Assembly: GCA_963971285.1 (NCBI GenBank) | Contig: OZ020264.1 | Coordinates: 10,740,431 to 10,804,430, forward strand | Length of the DNA stretch: 64,000 nt | Reading direction: 5' to 3' | Source of the DNA: Astropecten irregularis | Lineage: Eukaryota > Echinodermata > Asteroidea > Paxillosida > Astropectinidae | Shown: positions 37,901 through 49,900 of the stretch, one piece after another | Numbering within the stretch: the stretch's first letter is position 1 | How the letters are laid out: each line of letters begins with the position of its first letter | Made by a program: the position numbers and the translations under genes | The notes under the pieces: generated by a model | The model's input: only the letters and a program-made list of their open reading frames with translations | What the model was told of the DNA's origin: nothing | Databases searched by the model: none

Positions 37901-40900
37901 GGCTATACCTCATTCCATCAGATATGGATTTAAGGGTAGGCATACACGATGGTTACAATAATAACTTGCAAATTGCACCTTTAACCGCTAAACCGGGATT
38001 TCAACCAACCTTAAACGCTCCGATACAAGTTGATGACTTTGATCCTCAGCCAACCCTTGAACCCAAACCCACTCAAGAACCAACAGAAGAACCTACACCA
38101 CGTTTATCACCTATACCTAAAACCTCAGAGTCAAATCCTAAAGCATCTTTAGACATTCATCAAGATGAAAAATTATCTTTAACGATAGGAACAGTTGCAA
38201 TCATTGCGATAGGAGTTTTAGTCTACAAAATTTTGACTTAGAAAAATATAAATATTTAAACCAAAAAAAATACCCCCAAGCTCAAAAGAGCTTGGGGGTT
38301 ATTTCTTTTTTTATTATTTTGTTAAAAAACAAAACTACCAATTATTTTTAATATAAGCAATAATTAAAGCACCTGCACCTATAAATAAAGCCCACACGTG
38401 TTCTGCTAGCCAGCCAACTGATTTACTTAAAACATTTAGTAACCAACTTATGACACTACCAATGACCCCCGGCAGCGCACCTAATGCGGCTAACCCTAAT
38501 TTTTTCAAAGCGTTTGCTAAGTTTTCCAAGTGCTTGTGTACCCACTCTTTGATGCCACCTCCTGATGGTGGCTCAGGTTTAGGCGCGGGTGGTTCTGGGG
38601 TTGGGATACCTACACCTCTAACGGCTGCTACCACCGAGCTTACCAGTGTGCTGATGGCCATAGAAATTGCTGCTAAAATACTCGCGATCGTGACACCTTG
38701 CTCTTTAAATAAAAACTTAATTTTTTCTCTAAGCGTTACATCACTGTCTAACATTATATTGATTGTTTCTTTGACGCGATTGATTTGAGATTTTATTTTA
38801 TCTGATTCTCTAATGATATTATTAGACCTTTCTCGTATTTCAATGTTTATATTTTCTAACTCTTCTGTGAGTGATCTTATTTGTTCTTCATCTTCTGCTT
38901 TTTTTGCTTCGTTTAATTCTTTTTTAACTCTTTCTTTTGTCTCATTTAACTCAGTTAGCTTTGTTTGTTCCAATAATAAATTTGCTTTAAGCGATTGTAA
39001 TGTTTTGTCTAAACCGCGTAGCTCTCTGATATTAAATTCACTTTGTTCATCAATGTTGGTTTCTTGTTCAAGTTCTCCTATAACATTAATCGTTTGATCA
39101 GCTGCTTGTGATAAATCTTGTAAGGGTATGTTTTCACTTTGAATATTAGCTAAAGATGTACTTGCTTGTTGAAGCGCTGTGCTTGCTTCTTTGCTGCGTT
39201 TTGATGTTTTAAAACCAACAATTCCTAAATCTTCTCGCATAAAAAGAGATCTATATTTAATTCCTTTACCTTTTGTTCTAGAATATATTGTATTCACAGA
39301 AGCAATTTTTTTATGATCATTTTCCAACGTTAATTTTATTTTTATATCATCTTTTTTGTAATATATTCCATCCGTTTCAAATCTAAAGTTTTCGCGTTGA
39401 ATTAAATCGGAAGTTTTATAACCTTCACTTCTTATGCTAGCATAAAAATTATCAATGTACTGATTTTGAATTTGAAACGAGAGATAAACATCTTCACCAT
39501 TACGAAGATCTTTTAATTCCTCTTGTTGTTCTTGTGTATCACCACCTCGTAAATTATTTAATCGAGCTTGATTTTCTTCAGAATCGAGTTCGGTATTATC
39601 ATAAACGGAGTTGTTAAATTGTTGATCGTCTCTATCTTCTGTTTCATTTAACAGGGGATCAGTCTCTTGATAATCAACATCATCCATCTTTAATTATTTA
39701 TTATATACACATTTTAAACTGTAGGTTTATTTATAATACTACCCGGTAAGATTCCCTGTGTGACTAGCCACTGTTGCGTTGCTAAAGAACCTCCCACTAA
39801 TGCGGTTAGTTTAGCCGCATCTTCTACGCTAAGCCTATCTAAATCAGGCGATTTAATTTTGAGTAGTTTTTTACTTACCATCGAGTATCCCATGGTTAAA
39901 AGGCTTAACACTGCACCATGATAAACTGTGTTTGCTATTCCGTTTATATCAATATTTGTATTTGCCATTCTTACTATATAAGTTTTTAAAATTTAAATTA
40001 GTTCCCCTTTTTTAAAGATTGATAAAAGGGAAAGCCAATGGTGACTGCTGCTATTAAAACACAAATATAAACTGCGGCGGCAATATCATTTACGGTTGTT
40101 TCATCCATTTTTAATATATAAACATTAAAAAAATCAATCCATTAAAAGTTCTTCGGGTTGACTCTGTGGTAGACTTGGTTTTGTTATTTGAATAGGTTTA
40201 GAGTTTTCTGGTGATTTGTTTGATGATTTATACAATAAAAAACCTATACCGCCTACTAAAATTAAACCGCCAACATAAAGTAATCTCAAATCAGGGGTAT
40301 TTTGAATAATCTCCGACTCTGTCTCTTCTGTTTTCATTTTAGCTAATTGCTCTTTCATTTTTTTATTATGTTCTGCTAGGCGTTTACCTTGTTCAACGCG
40401 TTTAGCGTTTTTAGGTTTTACGGTTTGTTTTTTAGTTACTTGGGTCACTGGGGTTGTTGGTATCGGTGTTGGTGCTGCTGGTGCTGTTGTTGAGGGTGCT
40501 GTTGGTAAAGCTTGCTCCTTCTCCTGATGCATAGTTGTCATTTGAATTATTTATTATATAAGTATTTTTATTTGTTGTGGATTTGTTAAATTTTAAATGT
40601 TTTGTGGTAATAAGTGTTGCTATCAAAGGTGTTAGATAGACACCATATTTGTAACAAACCTCGCTAAGTGCATAAGCTAAGCTATTACTAATGATAGGAT
40701 CGTTATTTAAATCATTGGTTAAATTTTCCTCAGAATTTAAGCTAATTCTAATTCCTAAAATATCAGCCGGAGTTGCTAAACCTATAGCTCGTGCATACAA
40801 ACTCAAAATTGAGTTACCCACTGTAGCTACCACTTCTTTACCGAATTTAACTTGATACCGGTTAAATAATTTTTCTTGATCTGCAGGTGTTAGTGCTTCT

Positions 40901-43900
40901 ATGTCTTTGATGGTGTATTCTTTTCCTAAATATTTTTTTGAATCACCTGCTGCAACTATGCCACAAAGTCGATCTTTATAACTACTGTCGTTTGTTGGTG
41001 TTGAAGGTGTATTTACATCGCTATTTATAATTGTTGTCAAGTCGCTCATTTTACTATATAACAACTTATAAATTTTGTTAAAGCAAAATAAATTATAACA
41101 TAAGTAGCTTAAGTTTAAAGTGATAACAAACTTAATAATAACATCAACGTATTGTAGCATTGGTGTTTTTTATTTATAACAAAATTAAAAATTGCTATAA
41201 ATAACTTGATAGGTAGTTATTAGCAAATTTTTAACAAAATACAACAAATGATAACAAACTTAATAATAACATCAACGTATTATAGCATTGGTGTTTTTTA
41301 TTTATAACAAAATTAAAAATTGCTATAAATAACTTGATAGGTAGTTATTAGCAAATTTTTAACAAAATACAACAAATGATAACAAAAATTAGGTTGTTAA
41401 TCAAAAACTTGATATGAAACTGGAGGTTCTGTGTTAATAACCAATTTACTATATTTTTTATCGCACAAATGTTTTTTAATTACGTCTCTTTTTTGATCAC
41501 ACACAACATCATTTTCATCTAATGCAATATCAAAACTCGTTTTATCTTTTGTATAAAACATCGCAACCCAACTTGTATTCTCACGATAGTCTTTTAAAAC
41601 CGAATTATACTTTTGTGTTAATAACCAACAGCTATGGTTATAATGCCTCCCAGAAAAAGCGATTTTGCTCAACGCACATGTTTTTTTTCGATATTTTATT
41701 TCCTGCTGACTCGAACAATCATCTATGATAAATAATGTTTTTATTCCATCTAAAATATTTTGATACAAATCTAGGGCTTCATTTAAAGTTATTTTTTCAA
41801 AGTCTAAATCACACAAATATACATTTTCATCCAATGATATCCAAAGCCTCGATAAATAAGTTTTATTTTTAAATAAGGTCGGGCAAATGACCACGATCGA
41901 TTCAAATTTATCACGATATTCGGTTTCCAATAAATCTAAAATCCATTTAGTCTTCCCCGAGTTTGTTTTTCCTACAATTAAAGCACAATGACAAGATTCC
42001 ATTTATTTTAATAAGCTTTTTAAAAAACTAAATTCTTAAAATTTCCATCCTCAATGGTTAATTGTGCATCCATGACCAAAAATACAAACATCGTTAAATC
42101 TCCCGCTGTTTCAGCCTCTCGAGTCATCTGAATCTGAATTCCTCCTCCGTCGTTTAAACGTCTTCCACTTCCGTGAGCACTATTATCATCAGTTGAGCGA
42201 AAATCTAGCCACAGGCCGTATTTATCTTTATAGTAGTCAGCCATTTCTAGACCCACTAAATTTAAATCTTTTACAATCGATTGACCATTTTCGGTATCAC
42301 TATCACCAAAAAATTTATTAACTTCTTGCCAGTGCTGATACTCAAACATACCTTGAGAGTAAAGTTGATTGGGTTTTCCTTCAACCGTAATGCTGGTTTT
42401 GCTAATGTGGGGGTTGTAAAATCTTTGAGGGTTTTTTACCGTTGGATCTCTAAATAAGATTAAAACGCCTTTGAGACTTTTAATCGGTTGATTAATCATA
42501 ACGTTCCATAAGGTATCTGATTTGTTGATCGATCTTGTTTCTAAATTATGTACGTGATCAAAAAGATAGTATTTCATTCGTTTGTTTTTTAGCTCTTGTG
42601 TCAAATCTCGGTTAGTGACGACTTCGTATTCAAGCGTTAAATCTGAAATTGAATATTGGGCACTTGTATCCGAGCTATTAACGACTTTATCGTGATCGTT
42701 AAATGTTAATTCATACGTTAGGGGCTGCTTTAGACTGTTAGGATAAAAAGGATGATGTGCCGTTAAAAGCTCAATATCTAAAGGAATACAATATCGATTA
42801 CCAAACGCGTCGGCGATAGCTTTATCTTTTCCGCTATTATTTTCAGCATTAGCATCTGCCGCGCCTAATCTTAATTTTGTGACGTTTTCTTTTTCATGGC
42901 CTACATAGGCCATATTTCGTGTAATATAGGGATGCAACCAGTTATCTTTAAAATTGTGAAAGACATCCGCATCGCGATAACTCACGATTGTGTTACCTTG
43001 AAGCCTAACATTGATTTCGCGTATTAAGTTACGACATAAGTTGTTAAACACCGTTCGATTACCATCTGACCCTCCCTCTAACTCGAGTTTAAAAGCGAGT
43101 TTAGAAGTACCGGGTACGATAACATCGTCGGGTCCTAATTGCGGAAACTTAACGATGAGTTTTTGACCAGCCGCAATCGTGCTTGGATTATGAGTGATTG
43201 ACACTTCTCTTCGTTCGCCTTTAATGGCTTTAGGGATTTTAAGACGCCTCATTGGGTTTAGTTTTTTACCGTAATGATTCATAGTTCAAAATAGTGTGTT
43301 TTTAATATATAAGGTTTTTAAATTAGTATAAATAAAAAGATGGCAGGAATAGCAATGATGGTTGGCGGGGCAGTAGTAAATGCGTTAGCGTTTACCGGTA
43401 GTAACTTTTTATTTAGCAGTTTATCAAAACAACAAATTGACAAAGAACGAAAAAGACACGACTTAGCATTAGAAAAATTAGCGCGAGCCAAAGAAGATTG
43501 GGAACAACAACGCGTTAAATATCTCGATTATTTGAATAAACGTATGGTACAACAAAAATTATCAGAAAGAACGTTTAGTAACGTAAACGAAGCGCTTAGA
43601 GTGTACAGCGAAATAACGGGTGAAAATTACGATTTAGAATTACCACCTAAACCAAAACTTAGTGACTTTTATACTCCGAGTGATGATCAACAAATTAGAG
43701 AACTCGTGTGGGTATTAGGTGGTACAGCCGCAGTGGGATTCTTCATTTATAGATATGTATAAAATAAAAATGAGTGAGTTAAATAAAAAACAAAGAGAAC
43801 AGCTTTCAGGTTTGTTTTACAGTCCTAAAGGTTATTGGAAAGGTGAGGGTGCTGTCACGCATTTGCATAAAAAAACGGGGGTTGATAAACAAAAAGTTAG

Positions 43901-46900
43901 ATCTTGGTTAAAAAAACAAGCCGTTTGGCAAATTTATTTACCACCTCCCTCATATGTACCCAGGCCGACGGCAATGTCGAGTGATTGGTTAGAACCAAAT
44001 TACGTACATCAGTTAGATATATTATACTTACCCTGGGATCTAGTTAAACAAAAAACGTTTAAATACGCGTTGACGGTCATAGACGTGGCGAGTCGGTATA
44101 AAGAGGCTGAACCCATAACTTCTAAAGTTGCCGGTCAAGTGAAAGACGCGATTATTAAAATTTACAAGCGTTCGTCTTTAACGTGGCCTAAATTAGCACA
44201 AATCGATGCTGGAACAGAATTTAAAGGAGATTTTAAAAAGTTGTTTCAGTCTCATGGCGTAGAGATCAGTGTAGGTGTGCCGGGTGTGCATCGATCGCAA
44301 GGAGTGGTCGAAAGATTTAACCGAACCTTAGCCGAAAGATTATTCGGTCATCAATACGTGCAAGAAATGCTTGATCCGCAGGCGAGAAACGTCGAATGGG
44401 TGGTGAGGTTGCCCCAGGTTATAAAATCCCTCAATGAAGAAACAACACGATTGATTCGAGATTCAAAAGATAAAGAAATCACTCCTACGCAAGCGATCAA
44501 GTTAAAACGGGTTAAACAATTACCCTCATCACCACAAAAAACAAACGTTAGTGATCTTCCGACTAATGTTTTAGTTCGTTATTTATATCAACCAGGGGAA
44601 CAAGAAGGAGGTACGGTGAGGAGGGCTACCGATCCCATATGGAGCGTTAACATGTATCAAATTGAAAAAAGAACGAGTCAATTTAAAATCATGAGTGGTA
44701 AAAAAGTTACTACAGGTCCTACGCTTTATTACTTAAAAGACGGACCCAAACGATCGTTTGTGAAAGAAGAACTTCAAATCGTTCCAGATGACACCGAATT
44801 GCCAGAATCTTGATATTTAATTTTTTTATTGCCAAATGCTAAAGTATTGATTCCATCGAATAAAATATATCTTTTTCCATCATAAGGACTCAATGAAGTT
44901 TTGGTTTTCACTTGCGTATAAATTTGATGTTTGTTAGATTGAATTATATTCATTTGATGTTCTTGAGATTTTTTATTTTGTAAACAATTATAAAAATTTT
45001 CAAAGTTAATATTTTTTTCAGTCACGGTTTTTGTTATACCTTTAATTTTTTTAACCTCTTTATCATCTTGTATTAAGATCACATACATTTTTGATCTTAA
45101 ACAAATGGCTTGTTTTACTACTTGGCCACCGTATTCATCTTTCATTTTTCCAATTACTTTTTTGTTTTTAGGGTCAAATAAAGGGTGAGTGGGTGAATAA
45201 TTAGATAGATCGTAAAGTTCTGAGTCTCGTTTAATATCCTCGTAAACATCGTCGGTTTTAACGATCAATAATAAACTATCGGTATCGGTATACATGAGAT
45301 TTATGTTATCGTTTTATTTTTTCATTAAGTGATTGTAATAAAAGTCGTACATAAAAGATTTGCTTAAATCTAATATACTCACTCCACAATAGATGGGTTT
45401 ATTTAAATACGTTTTTTCTTTGTACCTTTCAAAGAAACCTATATTAGAATCTGTAAATTTAGTTGATGTTTTATAATTAGATTTGGATGCTAGTTTTAAT
45501 ATTTTTTTTTATCGATAAATCGCTATCATCGTCTATAATAATATTTCCATCTATTCTATTTCGAACATTTTCCATTGTTTTACCAAAAACGGAATTGTTC
45601 ATGAGTTTAAAAAAATCTTTTTCAAAATCTGATTTGGCTATTTTTCTGAGTTTTGTATTTTTATCGATGTAAGACCGCATCCACGGTTTTTGCTTAAATC
45701 GTAAAACACGATGTACGCGTGTGAGTTTTAATCCTAGTTGTAAATACAGTTTTAACGTTTTATAATGAATGACATATTTTTTACGAGGTCCTAAATGAGC
45801 GATGAGTCTGTCATCTCGCGAAGCTTTTTCTCCGCTAGATAACAATTCTTTTTGATAAGGGCTCAACCATTCAGCCGATACGGTTATGTTCTCTGGGGCT
45901 AAGGGTAAGTCGTTGTGTAAGTCGTGAAGCTCTTTAGGATAGTCTAGATCTACTTCCAACATAAATCCGTAGTCGTTGTCATCGGCTAAACCTAAAATAT
46001 GATCGACCGTAAAGTTAGCGACTTGGTAATCGGTTAACCATTTAAAATCGGCGTAGGGTAACGATTGACTCATTGCCCAACCGTATAAATTGTTCGCATC
46101 TAAATAAAGTAAATAAGAAGATTCTTTTTCAGGATCGTAATCTTTTAAATATTTATTGTTGGCTTTGTGATGCCTACAACTACCCACGCTAGAATAACCA
46201 CCTCTTTTACCTTTTTCAAAAAATAAATATTGTTCGATATCGGTTAAAAGTTCTAATTCTATTTTAGAATGCAGCAACAAAGCATCCCAAGACAATCCCG
46301 GTGCCGTGAGATATTTCGCTGGATCTAAACGATATGTTTTCTTACAAGTGGTTCTAAAGTTTTGAAACACATCGGCGAGTAATAACGTATCCGTGGTCAC
46401 GTATAAGTCGTGATAATCACCTAGAGTTTTACAGTTGAAAGTTTTCCAAACCAACTCCGCGTGAGTATATTCTTCTCGCGTAATACCTTTGAGTTTTATC
46501 TTACTATAAAACTTTTCAATGGGTGGTAATTGAGTTTCTTTAAATCTATCAAAGGAATCCATATATTCGTATGGATAACACCCCTTTTTTAATAAAAGAT
46601 CAACATCATCCGTATTATAATCTTTAAAATGTTTTCTAAATAAATGAAATGCGTCTTTAGGGCAAGCAGCGACTAATTTTTCTAAGGAAGAGTTCATAAA
46701 ATTTAACGAATCTATAAAACGGAGTTGACCTATACTAATACTTATGTATTTTTCCGAGTTTTGAGGAATACAAAATATATTATCGAATACGTTTTTTTCC
46801 TTTTGATAATAATTTAATATACTTAAAACCTCTTTTAGTTTATCGATTTTAACATTTATTTTTTCATCGATTATTTTTAGTTTTTGATTAATTAGTTTTA

Positions 46901-49900
46901 TTTTTTCTCTATTACAACGTTCGCTTTTGTTTGCTTTTTGGTTAATTTTTATATTAAGTTTCTTATCGAATGTAATTCCGTATTTTTCTTCAAACGTTTT
47001 TATTTTTGAATTATCACCTTTTCTTATATTTCGACGAAACTCGTTAAAAATTTCACGTTTTTCTTTTATGTATCTAATTTTTTTGCGGAGTTTTATTTCT
47101 TGCGTTTCGAGTTTTTCTTTATACGCTTCGATTTTTTCTATACGCGTTTTGATTTTTTCTATACACGTTTCACGTTTTTTTATTTTATTATTTAACGTTT
47201 CGACGCAAGCGCTTACCCCCTGCATGATCAAATGACCGTCGTAATTTTTAAAATTGTGAAAAATAACCGGTATTTGTGTTCGATTTGTTATTTTAAGTTT
47301 TAGGTTACAATGTGCATGTGCAACTCCTCTAAATTTACCCGTGATGTGGCAGTGATCTCTAACTTTTCTAAATTTATTAATTTTTTTACCGCATTCTAAA
47401 CACAAAAAATCTGTATAACCTTTACTGTTTGTGACCGCGTTTTCTTCTTTTTCGGATTTGGTTTTGGGTTCACGAGGTATCTCACAATTACAATATAAAA
47501 CGCTAGTTTGATATATTTCCTTTTCACAAATCCAACACTCGTTACTCATCATTAATGATTCGTCGATCTCTTCAATCGGTATAGGATTATTAAATATTTG
47601 TTTAATTTTACGTTGTTCTTTTAACAATGAATTAATTAAATGCTCGCTAGCGTTACACCCTCTATAGGTTTTTTGCTTCATTAGTTTTCCATCAAATCTT
47701 ACCACAACATAAGAATAACCGCTGGGTTTATGAACGCTCAACTTTTGAGTTTTTTTCATCTTTTCTACATTGTATTTTTCTAAAATACATTCAAAATCCG
47801 CGTAAATCACAAACGGTGCATCTTGAAAATTTTTAAAGTTTTTAAATTTTAAAATATTTTTATCTTCTTCTGGAAGGATGACTCTTAAAGGATGAACGGT
47901 TAATCCTTGACATATTTCATCGTGAATTTTTAATTTTTGCGGTGTATAAAAATGCGATAGACATCTGTAACAAAAATATAATTTATGCCCATCTTTACAT
48001 GTACCATTGCTGAATAGGGCCGAAAAATTCTTAATCCAACCATAGTGACTTTTTATTATTTTTTCTCCTTCTTCTTCTACCTCTCTAGTAAATAATAATA
48101 GATTTATGTGAATGTCGTTTGTTTCTTTAGAGATATGTAATGGATAAGGAAATTCTTCTTTTTCATCATTACAATCTAACCCAAACACGTTAATATTTAA
48201 ATTATTTTGTTTTTCTATTTTAGAAATCTGCTTTAAGGGTGTTGGAAAATCTATACCGGTAAAGTCTAACCCATCATTTAACTTATAAGTACTGACTCTT
48301 TCATCGTGAATTCTGTATTTCGGGTTATTTTTTTTCTTTTCTTTGATTTCATCCTTGTATAACCCTAACGCAGATCTGATAGCCCATCTAATGCATTGAT
48401 CGTCGTCATTTTGTACGCTAACAACAGCCTTTTTATGTTTAATAAATGGCGTAAGTTCAATATATGAACTACCAGAAACATTGGTATATTTAATAAAGTT
48501 CATATAAAACGCTAATATTTTATTTAAAGTTAAACCCGAGGGTCCAAAATCTTTTGATTCCACTACATTTATTAGCTCGAACAAAATGCTATTAACCTTT
48601 TCATTTATTTCATCTTCCCTTAAAATAATATGTTGTTCGGTTCGAAAAGTAAAATCATGTAATGTTTCATCCAAAACTTCAACTTTTATATATTCGAGTT
48701 TTATCCTAAATTCAAGCTTAAATTGACCTTTTTTTCTAAAGATCTTTGTTACTTCTTTAATCATATTTTTATGCTGATGTTTAAAAAATGTATTTAGATC
48801 GGAATATTGTCTTTGAAGAATTATTTCTAAATTTATAAGATTACCACGAAAAGATCTCACTTCTCTCCAGTTTGTCGCTTCACGAATTTCCTCCGATGAT
48901 AAATTTTCTTTAATCGTTTTGATATAATCTCGTTTTATTACTTGTCCTCTTTGACCCGTTGGAACAACATTGAGGTTATATTTTCTAGCTAATTCTCTAA
49001 GTTCTTGATTATCTTTCTTTATTAAATTTTTAAATTGATTTGTAAACGTTTTAATTGCTTTGATATATTCACGTCTAGTGTGATCGAGCTTTTTAGATAA
49101 ATCTAACCTAATATTATTATCTTGAACATAATTTTTTAATTTTAAATAATCCCATCTTTTATACCCACGCGGGGTGGGTTGTCTGCGTGTAATAGCATTA
49201 ATATATTCACTTTTAGTAAAATCCGTTTCTGGATCTTCTATTGGAATTTTGGTTTCTTCAACAAAATGTTTTAAGTTATCTTTTGTCCAATGGCTAAACC
49301 CCTTTGCAATAATTGGTTTAACCGTCTGCTCCGTCGTTTGCTGATTCGTTGTTTGATCAGTCATTATCCTTTTATTATAATATAAAATAATATTATTTAA
49401 TTTTCTCATTTTTTCCGATTTTTTGTATTATGCCCAGCCCAGACTTGAACATCGAAAGCTCAATTGGGCAAGCATTGGGATTCTCTCCCTACTAGTGTGA
49501 TAAAAGTCTGATACCATCCGAAATTGCGGCGTGCTATTCAGAGCATAAAGTTCATGCTCGTTGTATTAGAAATATAATTCAGTGTCAACAATACAAGAAC
49601 GCAGACCAAAGTTTTTCTCCTTGGAAAGAAACACCCAGTTGACAGATTTAATGTTTATATAAGGCAGTCTGTCAATTTGTTTTTTCTTTCGCGCCAAAAC
49701 AGATGTCAGCAATCTTCGTGGCTATGTAAGCAGAGGGGATAAAGTTCGTCTGTTGGACATTGACACTGCAAAGCTGAAGGAACTGCAGCAGGAAAGGTGT
49801 GGTTGGAGAGAAGAAATTCTAAATGTAAGACTTCACAATTCTCGTGTCTTCTTTATGACGAACACGAATACCTTCTGAGAATACCGACCTAAAGGCATTA

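Larger units (their letters stand above)
32709..49414. mobile_element. Polinton/Maverick-like (adintovirus-like) integrated element
   Basis: The set of integrase, protein-primed-type polymerase B, A32-like ATPase and a capsid-sized protein is the hallmark of Polintons and adintoviruses. The element fills intron 5 of gene 2; sequences resembling the same intron of gene 1 end near 32500 on the left and resume before 49703. Short AT-rich inverted repeats mark the probable ends. Codon choice and composition are more AT-rich than in host exons. About 15 genes are compactly arranged on both strands. I find no Ulp1-type cysteine protease gene, which most Polintons carry. The target duplication could not be resolved, so the ends may be off by some tens of bases. 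Confidence 0.88.

Noticed and set aside
38450-39097. Plus-strand frames of 112 and 94 codons
   Set aside because: They are antisense to the 450-aa coiled-coil gene, which has its own promoter and terminator.
46927-47235. 102-codon plus-strand frame opposite the polymerase
   Set aside because: It is the antisense shadow of the Lys-rich coiled-coil insertion and gives a low-complexity hydrophobic peptide.
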